Source: Beroe forskalii (lineage: Eukaryota > Ctenophora > Nuda > Beroida > Beroidae). Taken from it: a stretch of DNA of 64,000 nt. The position numbers and the translations under genes are program-made. The stretch lies in the NCBI GenBank assembly GCA_011033025.1, contig WFMF01000011.1, forward strand, positions 806,001 to 870,000, in the 5' to 3' direction. Under the pieces are notes generated by a model. That model worked only from the letters and a program-made list of their open reading frames with translations. It did no database searches and had not been told where the DNA came from. This document shows, one piece after another, positions 24,501-36,229 of the stretch. Each line of letters begins with the position of its first letter. Positions within the stretch are counted from its first letter, which is position 1.

Positions 24501-26059
24501 TGGTGAACACCCTAAATGGTTGCCAGCCACAATACAGTAGCATTACACAGGATCATATTATGAAACCCGTCAATTATCAACAGGTTGTATCCAAATATTG
24601 AGAAGAAATCACGGCTGGAGAGTAACCAGCGGCTCATTCTTTCTCGATTTAGACTGAGTCATGTCGAAAGTAGTTAGAGAGTGATTTGATCGTAGCTGAT
24701 GATAACTGGGATCTTATGCACAAGGTTAAAACATTTCCTTGTGTTTCGTTCATGTTGTCAGCACTTGCTGAAACGAGCGGAGCTATGCATAAGGAGGAAG
24801 CAATGCTCTGCTCATTATCTCATTATAGCCAGTGCTGACAACATGAACGAAACAGACCGAAACACAAGGAAATGTTTTAAACTTGTAAATAAGTTCCTAG
24901 TTATTCACAACTTTTTTCAGATCGATCAAAATAGCTTTTCCTCCTCACCTGAAATGAAGCGAGTGATAGTTTTAATCTGATCTACTTGAAATATTTCTTT
25001 TATGTGACTAACGTACCACGGGTCACGTTCAACACAACTGATGTGTCAAAAGCTTGCCGTACCCAAATGCAATCTTCACGAAGCTTGCAGTTTGGGTGTC
25101 AACCATCAATAAATCTCTATAGGCAGCAATACTCCGATCATTTGACCCAGTGCTGACAACATAAAAGCATGAAAATCATTGATTTTCAGGCTTCAGCGTA
25201 ATTCACCTTCTATCGGAATGAATACAAGTCCGAAATATTCTAAACTTACCGTTATTAAGATCCCAGTTATCCTCTGCTCACCCAAATCACTCTTTCACTT
25301 TCAGTAGCTCTGATGGGAGAGAACATAGGCTGTGTTCCTACTCTGGTCTCCCTGTTCTGTTACTACCTGACAAAATGATTATGTTAGAATAAACTCGTCG
25401 ATGTACCGCTTCTGTAATCACTCGATGCGTGACAACCATCGATTCAAGGATTTTTTGATAAACAAGCTTCCCAAACAAGCTTCATTGATGTCAGATGGCG
25501 ATCAGACTATTGAATGTAAATGAGGTACATAAAATCCATTTCTTTACAAAATAAGAAGACGTGAACTATTATCGAAATTTTCAACTATTCTTTAAACACA
25601 AGGAAATATCATCTTTTGGCTTTATATGCTTTCATATGGCTCAAAGACCCAGAATAGCAGCATTCATACTTCAGGAAAAGTGGAATGCTGTACCTTAAGT
25701 TCTGAGATTGTGGCGATTTTGCCCTGCGTCTCTATATTGATCGCTTGGCGTCCTGTCGAGTTTAACAACTTGCAGCTAAGCAGTACACACGGTATTTAAA
25801 GTGCTCATTAAGAGTATTGGCAGTAAAGTGGTGAGTTCGAAACCCGGTCGAGTCACAGTTAGAAGGTTCCTTATTCAGCAGATACGGTCCTCCTCAGTAC
25901 GAGGATTTTGTTTCTGCGTACGAATGGCTTGCGCGCGGGGCCCAACGTCTACGTTCTGATACTGCCCTCTGATTGGCCAATGTTATGTCACGCGCTGGTC
26001 ACGTGCGAGACAGCTCAAGGAGTCACCAAGCAGTCCGCCAATTTCTAATACGCGGAGTA
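21599..26059. mobile_element. 4.46 kb palindromic TIR element
   Basis: The ends are inverted: TACTC(G/C)GCGTATT then (T/A)GAAATTGGCGGA, with TA duplicated on both sides (21597-21598 and 26060-26061). The two arms (about 2.1 kb each) mirror almost completely up to a central loop near 23735-23950. Arms include a GGTTTCGAACTCACC block resembling a Pol III B box, smaller nested hairpins near 22785-22960 and 24720-24890, and arrays of a 16 bp motif. Small differences between arms (for example SSPEMKRV frames with Tyr or Phe) show real, slightly diverged copies. No transposase or other protein is recognised. Confidence 0.85.
23165..24525. repeat. TTGACACCCAAAATGG motif arrays in both orientations
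   Basis: Tandem runs of a 15-16 bp unit sit at 23163-23220, 23510-23640, 23870-23950, 24025-24165 and 24455-24520, forward on one side of the palindrome centre and inverted on the other. Single diverged copies lie near the outer arms (about 22562 and 25095). The open frames reading HFGCQPFWVSTILGVN are by-products. Confidence 0.9.
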
Positions 26060-26789
26060 TAATGGTTTCTCCATGTCTCGCTGTGACTAGTGATGGGAAA
26101 TATACGATGGAATAGTGAAGCACGTGAGTTCACGCGGACGTTTTGTAGAAATTAGGGGATTTGAAGAAATTGATATTTACACGAGATTTTTGACTTGCTT
26201 ACGTTGAAATGAGTTTAAATACGGCAAATGTACGTGGAATTAGATCTGGTTGCTATATTTCAGCACGTGAGTTCACACAGACGTTTTGTAGAAATTAGGG
26301 AATTTGAAGAAATTGATATTTACACGGGATTTTCGACTTGATTACGTTGAAATGAGTTTAAATACGGCTAAAGTATGTGGAATTAGATCTGGTTGCTATA
26401 TTTTAGCACGTGAGTTCACACGGAAGATTTGTAGAAATTAAGAAATATATCAATTCTAGTTACAATTCCAAGTTAGAATAACGTAGTTTTGGACTTTGTC
26501 AGAGTGAGTTACGTGGGTTAGACTTGCGTTTAGGCTAGTAACGTGGGTTCGGACTACGTGAGGGCAAGTTACGTGGGTCCAAACTGCCTTTGGGCAAGTA
26601 ACATGGGTTCAAACTACATACATCTGTCAAGATATCACCACCAAAACCGTTGGACGGTTGGTCTAGTAACCCCCCGCGGGTTTGGATGTGACAACGGAAC
26701 CTGAAAAGAGACAAAATGGGCTGATCACATCCAAACCAGCGGGGGGTTACTAGACCAACCGTCCAACGGTTTTGGTGGTTATATTATAA

Positions 26790-28175
26790 TATATATCATG
26801 ATAATTGGGAGCAAAGTTGGAAAGCCGAGATGTCAAGAACGGGAAATGGTAGAGCCATGATCGAGGTCAGGTTTTGTTGATCTAAGATGGGAAAATGTTA
26901 TAGGCTATAAGAGAAGTTCTGTTGACGTCATTTTCACGTCACTATGACGTCATCAACTTAGCGAAATTTTAGTGCTTTTTTAGCCAAAATAGGCCATGTT
27001 TATGCGCATTTTTCACCAAGAAGGAAAGGAGATAGCTCAAAAATGTTGAGAAAATCGTTAGTTGGAAATTTAAAGAGCTTTCAGAAAATCATACGGATCA
27101 TTGGGCTATCTCGATTTTTCATCGAGATATACGCGATTTTCTAAGGTACGGTGAAAAATCGATTTCCAAATTGTAGGACAAAACTTAAATGAGTGAGATG
27201 TCAAGAACTACAACGTATCTTGAGATGAGACCGGTCAAAGTATGTTGTACCAAGGCGGAATTGTGTGATAGGCTGTATGGGAAGTTGGTTCGAGGCTGTT
27301 TTGGTGCTGTGATGACGTCATCAAAATCGCGTAAAACCACTCAAATAGCGTATTTTGCGATAAAACGCTATTTTGCTAATTTGAACATCTCTAACTCAAA
27401 GAGTTTTCATCGGATTATGTTTTCCTTCAATATTTTGCTTTAAGATCTCAAGATTTAGCTATAAAACGAGTTTCACGGCGATCAGTCGAAATATGTCATC
27501 ATGTGAAGCCCTTATTAAAAATTGAGCTGCATAATGGTTGAAATTACGTTTATGACGAAAAATTTTACAGTCGCCCTATTCTGTGATACGATGGTGTACT
27601 AATAATGGTTTCTTCGTGTATCGCAGTGACTAAATGTGGGAAATATACGATGAAATAGTGAATCACGTGAGTTCACGCGGACGTTTCGTAGAAATTAGGG
27701 GATTTGAAGAAATTGATATTTACACGGGATTTTCGACTTGATTACGTTGAAATGAGTTTAAATACGACTATTGCACATGAAATTAGATCTGGTTACTATA
27801 TTTCAGCACGTGAGTACACACGGACGTTTTGTAGAAATTAGGAAATATATCAATTCTAGTAATTCCAAGTTAGAATAACGTAGTTTTGGGCTTTGTAAGG
27901 GTGAGTTACGTGGGTTAGACTTGCTTGTGGGCAAGTAACGTGGGTTTGGACTACGTGAGGGCAATTTACGTGGGTTCAAACTGCGTTTGGGCAAGTTACG
28001 TGGGTTCAAACGTAAATCTGTCAAGATATCACCACCAAAACCGTTGGACGGTTGGTCTAGTAACCCCCCGCGGGTTTGGATGTGACAACGGAACCTGAAA
28101 AGGTCCAAAATGGACTGATCACATCCAAACCAGCGGGGGGTTACTAGACCAACCGTCCAACGGTTTTGGTGGTGT
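26790..28175 (+). mobile_element. family A repeat, copy 4 (full length)
   Basis: About 1.38 kb. The 5' end ATCATGATAATTGGGAGC follows a TATA tract. It carries TGACGTCA sites at about 26945 and 27313, CACGTGAGTTCACGCGGACG at about 27664, and the terminal hairpin at 28030-28175 with GTAACCCCCCGC and AACCGTCCAACGGTT. A family E copy abuts directly at 28179. Short open frames are not genes. Confidence 0.85.
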
Positions 28176-28178
28176 AAT

Positions 28179-28266
28179 TTCCCTCCCTGGCCAGGGAGGT
28201 AACCCCCCGCGGAATAAAAAAACTGGCCAGGGGTATAAGTTAGAGATTTGAGTGTCACAGGGTGAT
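28179..28266 (+). mobile_element. family E short element, copy 2
   Basis: Same architecture as copy 1: GGCCAGGG palindrome at the left end, GGTAACCCCCCGCGG, second CTGGCCAGGGG, and end TGTCACAGGGTGAT, followed by a (TATAA)n tract. Confidence 0.85.
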
Positions 28267-28281
28267 ATAATATATAATAAT

Positions 28282-29894
28282 ATACAGGTGAATGCCTCAC
28301 AAAATTCCATGCCTCACAAAAGTCCTATCGCATAAAATGTCTGCACAAGAAATTATATCCTACATATGAGTAGTTTTTGATCCTGAAACTGTGTTAATGA
28401 AAGAACAAAGTAAACTTCAGACCATTTAAGCTTAAATGGTTTTTATTTTACAGGCAATGACTCAATAAATACAAATTTTTAGGCCATGGAATTGTTCTGG
28501 GTGCCTATCATGATTAATCTGTTGGAGATAAGTCATGAAATGGGGGTATGATTGAATTGGACCCATATAAATAGAACATATAAACGAAGTTTTGAAAATG
28601 TGTGATCAAGAACAAGAAAAAAAAGATGAAAAAATACCATTGCCTCACAAAAGTACCATACCATAAAATAGAATTTGGTTGTATTGGCTTTTAGATGTTT
28701 TATAAAAAGCATATTGGTCTTGTAGTATGAACTTTCATGACCTATTTATAGTAAATAATCATGCTTGAAAATTCAAAATGCCCAGAATATTTTCAAAAAG
28801 GACTTTTGTGAGGCATTACACATTTTCAAGCCAACAAAAATATCATGGACTTTCTTTATAATGCCTGGAATAGCAAAATTAAGCAAGGTTATTTGATTTT
28901 CAGAATGTCAGATTAATATCAGCAGCATCAATGCTTCATTGCATCTATAAAAAAGGAACAAAAATGATTGGACTTTTGTGAGGCAATGAGAGAAATCACC
29001 ATTTATGCCTCACAAAAGTCCAAACTTTCAAAAAAAAGTTTTGCACGAAAAATAATTTTGCATTTGCCAATTCTTTTCTATTAGGCAGATCTTTGGGACA
29101 AAAAGGAAGCTAACATAATGGATGGTGACTCAAATAGCTACCATTTATCCAAATTTGACTGAAAAAACAATATTTTGTGGGTAGAAATTTTTGTTGAGGC
29201 ATTTACCGTCAATTTTCTTTGTAAAAGGTTGTAAATACGAAATCTTTTCATAGGTCAATGAACCTCTTCAAAAATACAATGCAAAATTTGAGGATAAGAA
29301 AATTACGCAATTTGTTTAGATAATATAGCCAAATAAAATATTGCCTCACAAAAGTACCAATTGATTGCATGAAATTTTTACTCCATTTAGCCATTCAGGT
29401 GTTTAAGAAAACCATCTATTACGCAAATTTAACTTATTTAGCATCCTTATAAACAGTAATATAAAGAGATTTATTTTTGATTAAACAAAAAATATAGCTT
29501 TATTTCAAATCATGGGACTTTTGTGAGGCATAATTTATTTCAAATCTCCAAAATATGACATTAATTTCGTTTGTAAACACCAAAAATGCTTTCAGGATGA
29601 AGGCAATTGAATCGAATAACGAGCCTGCATAGTTTCAATTATGTAGCATTTTCATAACAGAGGAAAAAGAAACATTTGTCAATGGGACTTTTGTGAGGCA
29701 TGGTGTAGACCTATACGTTTTTAGGACAAAATTTCAAAATGAAAACTCCAATTTTCTCCATTTCAATCATCCAGGAAGAAAAATTCAGCTTCTCCTCCAT
29801 CCTTAGAGATGATTAAAAAACAAAATAATAATGAATTAGATGATTTATGGCATGATGAAAAATAGTGGGACTTTTGTGAGGCAAACACCTGTAT
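28282..29894. mobile_element. 1.6 kb TIR element with GCCTCACAAAAGTCC motif array
   Basis: The inverted ends read ATACAGGTG, two variable bases, then TGCCTCACAAAA. The motif GCCTCACAAAAGT recurs in forward orientation (28294, 28311, 28642, 29007, 29343) and in reverse as ACTTTTGTGAGGC (about 28801, 28972, 29516, 29686, 29867). It is flanked by TATATA tracts. Between motifs the DNA is AT-rich and non-coding. The plan is the same as for the 19157-20777 element, but the sequence is unrelated. Confidence 0.8.
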
Positions 29895-29900
29895 ATATAT

Positions 29901-30296
29901 ATATGGATAGCCAAAAACAATTGAAATTGTTTGGGTTTCGCAGCCACTACAGTACCTAAAATTATACGATTAAAAGTGTTGATATGAATTTTAATCGCAG
30001 CCCGGTCGTGGCGGTGCATTTTGGTTTCAAAGCTAATCGATTTGAAGATTCACGTTTTTCAAAGTTATTAAGGGGCTAGAACGTCTAACACATTTCTGTG
30101 TTTAGGTACAGCTCGATCCTGACAAAGTCAAAGACGGATTTACACAATCAATGAAATTGTGGTAGTCTGCTACCACAGTGCACCGCCACGACCGGGCTGC
30201 GATTAAAATTCATATCAACACTTTTAATCGTATAATTTTAGGTACTGTAGTGGCTGCGAAACCCAAACAATTTCAATTGTTTTTGGCTATCCATAT
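29901..30296. mobile_element. 396 bp long-TIR MITE
   Basis: About 125 bp perfect or near-perfect inverted arms (29901-30025 and 30172-30296) begin ATATGGATAGCCAAAAAC and enclose a loop of about 145 bp. The inner ends of the arms carry GCAGCCCGGTCGTGGCGGTG. It lies directly after the TATATA tract of the previous element. There is no coding capacity. Confidence 0.88.
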
Positions 30297-30339
30297 CACT
30301 CTTTTTGGCAAAAAACTTACTACATCCAGTACAAGTTGA

Positions 30340-31385
30340 GATAATTGCTTTAATTAGTCAATTATTTCATTAAAGCAGTTTACAACCGGTACTCAAATAT
30401 AATGTACAAAACGTAACTTCGGCTCTAGTAAATAATACCGTTAGATTTAAGTCGGTATCATTTTTAATTTTTGAGCTATACGAGATAATTACTTTAATTG
30501 GCCAATTATTCAATTACGCGGTTGACAACCTGTACTCAAATTAACGTATAATCCGTAATTTTCGCTCTAGTTAACGATGCCGTTAGAATTAAGTCGTTAT
30601 CATCTTTTGTTTTCGAGTTATACACGATAATTACTTTAATTGGTCAATTATCTCATTAGGCGGTTCAGAACAGGTACTCAAGTTAACCGTATAAAACAAA
30701 ATTTTGGCTCTAGTTAATGATGCCGTTAGAATTAAGTCGTTATCATCTTTTGTTTTCGAGTTATACACGATAATTACTTTAATTGGCCAATTATCTCATT
30801 AGGCGGTTGAGAACCGGTACTCAAGTTAGACGTATAAAGCGTTATTTTGGCTTAAGTTAATGATATCGTTGGAATAAAGTCGCTATCATTTCTACTTTCG
30901 GAGCTATAAGCGATAATTACTTTAATTGGCCAATTATATCATTAGCCGGTTGAAAACCGGTACTCAAATTAAAAGCATATAACGTCATTTTGGCTTTAGT
31001 TAATGATACCGTTGGAATTAAGTCGCTATCATTTCTACTTTCGGAGTTATACGCGATAATTACTTTAATTGGTCAATTATCTCATTAGGCGGTTGAAAAC
31101 CGGTACGCAAATTAAACACATATAACGTTATTGTGGCTCTAGTTAATGATACCGTTAGAATTAAGTCGCTATCATTTTTACTTTCTGAGTTATAAGCGAT
31201 AATTACTTTAATTGGTCAATTATCTCATTAGGCGGTTGAAAACCGGTACGCAAATTAAATACATATAACGTTATTATGGCTCTAGTTAATGATACCGTTG
31301 GAATTAAGCCGCTATCATTTTTAATTTCTGAGTTATAAGCGATAATTACTTTAATTGGTCAATTATCCAATTAAGGATTTGGCGA
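30340..31385. repeat. 143 bp satellite, about 7-8 units
   Basis: GATAATTACTTTAATTGG and the following CAATTAT recur at 30340, 30484, 30626, 30769, 30912, 31055, 31198 and 31341, giving a very regular 142-144 bp period. Later units (30769 onward) are more alike than the first two. Confidence 0.95.
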
Positions 31386-31512
31386 AAATATTTTTAACAT
31401 GCCCTAGTGCACGCACCTCATTCTAAAGTTTCAAATGCCGTTTAGATTACGGTTCTATCTTTTATGGTTCTCCCGTGAAGTGTTTTCCCGTTTTGTGGTG
31501 GGAGGAGGAGGA

Positions 31513-31547
<35 letters not shown>

Positions 31548-31806
31548 ACCGTCCATAACACTAATTTTTGGCAAAACAGGATTTTTTTGATAATTTATTG
31601 TGAAAAAACGGTGCGACCGATTTTCATGAAATTTTCAGGGATTGTTCTTTATACAAAGGACTACAACTGTGCAAATTTTCATGTCCAACAGAGCTCGTTA
31701 ACATGTCTAAAACGCGACTCGAAAATCGCGATTTTCGCAAATCACTGTATTTTTATATAGTGGGCGCTGGCAAACTCATTTTTCAAAACATGAAAATTGG
31801 TTCTGC
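31386..31806. other. non-coding stretch with a short GTC tract
   Basis: It contains GGAGGAGGAGGA and then about 11 GTC units (31513-31547). Nothing else is recognised. Confidence 0.6.
31513..31547. repeat. (GTC)n microsatellite
   Basis: About 11 to 12 uninterrupted GTC triplets follow a GGA run. Confidence 0.95.
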
Positions 31807-32020
31807 TACGACTTTCAGCACTTCGTGCTGGTACTCCTGGCTCTTTTACTGTGTCTGGCCAGCAGTCCCGGCCCTTCGGGCCGGGACTGCTGCCCTCGGC
31901 CCTTCGGGCCGATGGCAGCACCCCCGCCCTTTGGGCGGGGTTGCTGATCGTTCGGAGATGCCCTCGGCCCTTCGGGCCGAGGGCATCTGCCCTTCGGGCA
32001 GATGCCCTCGTCCAGAGACG
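31807..32020. repeat. cluster of TTCG-loop GC hairpins
   Basis: At least six stem-loops lie back to back: AGCACTTCGTGCT; a 33 bp hairpin centred on GGCCCTTCGGGCC flanked by CAGCAGTCC and GGACTGCTG; CTCGGCCCTTCGGGCCGA; CCCCGCCCTTTGGGCGGGG; another GATGCCCTCGGCC type; and TGCCCTTCGGGCA. Nearly all have TTCG loops. Open frames over it (RPFGPRASALRAD type) on both strands are artefacts of the repeats. Confidence 0.88.
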
Positions 32021-32070
32021 CCATAACGTGGCCGCGAGCGCTTGCCAGCGCCCTGAAATATAATATATAA

Positions 32071-32793
32071 TTCCCTCCCTGGCCAGGGAGGTAACCCCCC
32101 GCGGAATAAAAAAAACTGGCCAGGGGTATAAGTTAGAGATTTGAGTGTGACAGGGTGATATAATAATAATATTCCCTCCCTGGCCAGGGAGGTAACCCCC
32201 CGCGGAATAAAAAAAAACTGGCCAGGGGTATAAGTTAGAGATTTGAGTGTCACAGGGTGATTCCCGCCCTGGCCAGGGCGGTGACCTCCTGCATAAGAAA
32301 AAATAAAAATTTGAGAGACGTTTCTGGCCAGGGTATAAAGAGAGAATTTGGTGTCACAGGGTGTATAATAATATTATATTCCCGCCCTGGCCAGGGCGGT
32401 AACCCCCTGCATATCAGAAAAATAAAAAGAAATAGAGAGTCGGGACCTATCTAGAACGATTCGTCGTAAAATTTTAGGTCTAGAACAACCGTTCTTATAG
32501 ATACGTGTATACTTAAATCGCACGCTACAGTAACGTAACTGGCCAGGGCTATATATGAGAGAATTCGGTGTCACAGGAGTTTAATAAGATATTCCCGCCC
32601 TGGCCAGGGCGGTAACCCCCTGCATATCAGAAAAATAAAAAGAAATAGAGAGTCGAGACCTATCTAGATCGATTCGTCGTAAAATTTTAGGTTTAGGACA
32701 ACCGTTCTTATCGATATGCGTGTACTTAGATCGGGCGCTACAGTAACGTAACTGGCCAGGGCTATATATGAGAGAATTCGGTGTCACAGGAGT
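32071..32793 (+). mobile_element. five tandem family E elements
   Basis: Successive copies lie at 32071-32159, 32172-32261, 32261-32364, 32379-32580 and 32592-32793, separated by ATAATAAT-like spacers or directly abutting. The first two have GGTAACCCCCCGCGG. The last two are longer (about 200 bp) and have GGTAACCCCCTGCATATC plus an internal block with ACCTATCTAGA. All end GTGT(C/G)ACAGG. The third is intermediate. Minus-strand open frames such as SLIYSPGQLRYC are repeat by-products. Confidence 0.85.
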
Positions 32794-34755
32794 TTAATAA
32801 TATATATATACATCGCCGGCCTATTGCAAAAAAGCTTAAATCCAACTATCCTATCTCCATGGGTCATTAGTTTTCGAGATATTCAACAAAAACTGTTTCT
32901 TTGATTTCCCTTGGTTCCAAACGGTCAGTGAATTGTTGATCCTGTAAAATTATGTGCACACTGTTGAGAACAAATCGGTTTTACTCTGCTAACGCCACCA
33001 ACACGAGAGAAATCGAGATTTGTTTTTTCCAAAAAGGAGATAGGATAGATAGTTTTTGTTTACCTGGAGTTAGGATACCAGAAATGATAAATAAATATCC
33101 TATCTCCATTTACATCATTGAAATAATTGAGAAACGCTATTAAAATACAGCATTGCAAGTATCCTATCTCCAATAAAATTGTTCTTCCATAACAGTTCCT
33201 ATCGTGGTTCTAACTTCTATTGATCATGGAGCTTTGTCAAATTCATATAATGATATTATTGACAAGAAAATGCTCAGCTCGAGGGCATAGGCTTTTTATT
33301 AATTCATTTTTTTAGATTTAAGGTGAAATATTGAAATGTCTAGGTAGGTTTATCTTTTATTTTAACCATCCCAATTCACCATTCTCCATATTTAATCTAT
33401 TTCATTTTAAGCCCAATCATAACTCTTAACTCAGCCCTTATTAATTCTTTTAAATCTTTCTCTTTCTCCCTCTAATCTCTATATCTCTTATAACTTTTCC
33501 TACACTAGCACGGTCCGGTGATGCTACAACTTGCCTTTTCCTTTGTAATCATTGGTATTCCAATTTAACAAAGTTGCAAATTAATAAGCTTTATCTAATT
33601 GAGCAACAACAGTTGGCTCGTGGTATTGTGCTATGATACAAAATGCCCTCTGAGGAATTCATCTGAGAGAAGTTTGTAAAGAAATGACTTGTTCAAATCC
33701 TTGTTCAATTCTCAGTCAAAAGTGATACCTATGTTGATATAAAATGAAATGAGTGGTGCTTTATACTTTTATAAGCTCAATAAAGACAAATTTTCATCAC
33801 CAATACCACCCTTTCACTATAGCCCTTTCTGTGGACAGTGGGCACCTCTACACAAAGTGGCCTTGGGACTCAACCTGTATTGTGCACCAGTAAAGGACCT
33901 ATCTGTCTATCAAGCCTTACACCTGGATTACCATTGCTCATTGAGTTAACCAAGCCAATACACTTCAATGCTGCTCTCATAAAACTCCAGGCACGAGAAG
34001 GTACTAGAGGCATCCTTGCCTTCGCTTTTTTTTCATTAAATGGTTCCTATGGCTCCTGTGCGAACGTTTTCCCATCAGGAAACCCTTTTTCGGGAAAGGG
34101 ACCAATACAATGCAATACAATACAATGGTAGGGCAGGTCAGATTTAAGTCCTGTGTCTAATCTGTCAATCTGGTTCCATGTTTGTGACGAGAAGCACGTT
34201 CTCCAACCGGCAACCACAGTCAAAAACCAATAGACTGATCTAAGTAGCCTCTCCAAGTACTTTATTATAGCCTTAGAAGGGATCCACATCGAGAGGATGG
34301 ACAGATCCTTATGTTGAGGAGGATGTACAGAGTACATCGGCACCAAGATCGAATCTGTCGTAGATAGTTTTGAAATCCTCATTACGAGGAATCAGATTCA
34401 TACTAAAGAAATAAGAAATCATGAGATGAGCATGAAAGATCATGAGTATCATCTGATTGAAGAGTGGGGGTACTTGAAGCTACCAGCCAATTCTTCTTTC
34501 TGCAATTGTTGTTGTTTTTCTCTCAGGACTCATGTGACAAGAATAATCACGTTGGATTTCCTATTGTCGAAGAGAAGCCAACTCTTTGAGGGTAGGGCAG
34601 TGTGATTAATAAGGTTACGGTGGAGTTGAGCAAGGGTAGGATTTCTGTGCTATGGGTTCACTTTCCATTCAGCTTGTTAATGATGTTTTGGTGACATTTT
34701 CTATCATATATCTGTGTATCTCCTTGAATATGTACTTTGTGGTAAAAGCCTATCA

Positions 34756-35556
34756 CATAGCTTCATCCCCCCCCCTAAGAAAAGGGGGGGGGATAAAGAT
34801 TTTGGGTCAGATAAGGTAGGTGGGGGGTTGCCCTAATTTCAATGATTCTGGGGGGACTTGGACTGGAGGGGGGAGTGAAATAATTAAGGGGGGGGATTGG
34901 GATCTGGTAGAAGAATTTCAAAATTTGAGATGAAAATCCTATTTCCGTGAGAAATATTTTTTCTCCGACCCTCTGGCTTCTGGGGGCTGCGCCCCCAGAC
35001 CCCCGCTATCTTTTTGTAAGACTGCCAAATAACTACAATACTTCAATTCCCTGCCATTTTGAAGTGATATCAACTTAACTAATGTGTTTCTATGTTTTAA
35101 TAATATTGTGTTGACAATATCCCTGAGGCTTGGTTTCATGCCATGATTCCCTTATAAGTGTCACTTCATAGCTTTAATTATATTCAAGGATTAATTTACA
35201 TTAAAATTGAACTTCATTACCATTTCAGTCATTAGAAATATTATAATATGTTAAAACTCAAAATTGACTAAATTTCTTGTCTGTCAGTCACATTTCATAG
35301 TTTACATACTTTCATCTTGTCATTAAGTTTCTAGTTTCGATTGATTCTATTGTAAACATTTCAAAATTCAATGGACATATCTTTGAAAAATTTTCTAAGT
35401 TTTTGGTGGGGGGTTGTTCAAATTTTTGAAATTCAGGGGGCGGGTGGCCAAAAGGGGGGGGGGATTGAGGATTTTGAAAATTCAGGGGGGAGGTTTTGTC
35501 GAGGGGGGAGTTGAAAAATTCAGGGGGGGGGGGATTGGACCCAGGATGAAGCTATG
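34756..35556. mobile_element. 801 bp TIR element nested in the 4.3 kb element
   Basis: Perfect 13 bp inverted ends CATAGCTTCATCC are flanked by a CCTATCA duplication (34749-34755 and 35557-35563). The ends are followed by long C or G runs. The interior has several G-rich runs (GGGGGGTTG types) and a GCTGCGCCCCC hairpin at 34980-35002. The CA-starting TIR and 7-8 bp duplication are compatible with hAT-like transposition. Non-coding. Confidence 0.8.
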
Positions 35557-35965
35557 CCTATCAGTGCATAGCAATCAACGAGTGGTAATGTGGCACAGAA
35601 AATTAGTGTCTGCAGTGTCACGGTGAACATTGAACATCAAATAACTGTACCAGCGTGTAATCTGCCAGCCACGTGACGTCACCAAACTTTGCTATGTACT
35701 ACAAAAGACCAAAAGATGACGTTATTGGCGGATTGCTATAATGCACCGATGTTATTGAGTTATTAGTGCTTTGAAAATGGTTTTGAATATGATAAAGTGA
35801 TAAGAGAGCTTATAAATTTATGAGGATGAGCTTCAGACCATCTTGTGAGGATATACCGACCCAAAGCTTGAACTCTTGAAGTATTACTGTATCGGAGATA
35901 GGATATTTGTAATTCACCCTGACTACAGTCACACATACAAACTCGGTGATCTCTGAAAAATGTGC

Positions 35966-36038
35966 AAGGCGAGCGGGGCTGAACCCCCAACCTCCTGACT
36001 GCCGGTTAGGAGCTCTACCAATTGAGCTATCTAGCCCC
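35966..36038 (-). repeat. tRNA-derived SINE head
   Basis: On the minus strand the sequence begins GGGGCTAGATAGCTCAATTGG and folds as tRNA: a D arm AGCTCAATTGGTAGAGC (A box), an anticodon-like arm CCTAACCGGCAGTCAGG (GGC in the anticodon position), and a T arm GGGGGTTCAGCCCC (degenerate B box, TTCAGCC instead of TTCGAAT). The 3' acceptor strand does not pair, which argues against a working tRNA gene. It is most likely the head of a tRNA-derived SINE whose body runs toward 35760. Confidence 0.7.
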
Positions 36039-36229
36039 TTCTTTCAGTCATACTCGATCGCTTAAAAATATGTGGCTAACAGTGCTATACATAGTACATA
36101 CAGCTGTTATATATCAGTTAATTCATTTTTTGGTCACCAGGCAAGCTGAATTGCAAATCATAGGCATGTAATTTGCAAAGGTATCATGTAGATGATAGCG
36201 TTGTTATACATGAACCAGAACTTTTTATA

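Larger units (their letters stand above)
20783..26785 (+). mobile_element. family A repeat, copy 3, split by a palindrome
   Basis: The 5' part (20790-21598) starts ATCATGATAATTGGGAGC and includes two TGACGTCA palindromes. The 3' part (26060-26785) resumes with AATGGTTTCTCCATGTCTCG and ends in the long hairpin with AACCGTCCAACGGTT. The two join cleanly when compared with copies 1, 4 and 5, so the 21599-26059 palindrome inserted into it. Confidence 0.85.

Noticed and set aside
22691..24980. Pair of nearly identical 93-residue frames (22972-22691 minus, 24699-24980 plus)
   Set aside because: They are identical because they lie in the two arms of a palindrome. They contain a nested hairpin and resemble no protein.
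31797..32253. GC-rich frames RPFGPRAS and SLTYTPGQFF on both strands
   Set aside because: They arise from the hairpin cluster and from family E elements. The reading depends on palindromes, not on coding.
35966..36038. Functional tRNA-Ala(GGC) gene
   Set aside because: The acceptor 3' strand does not pair, the anticodon loop has C instead of T before the anticodon, and the B box is altered. A SINE head fits better.
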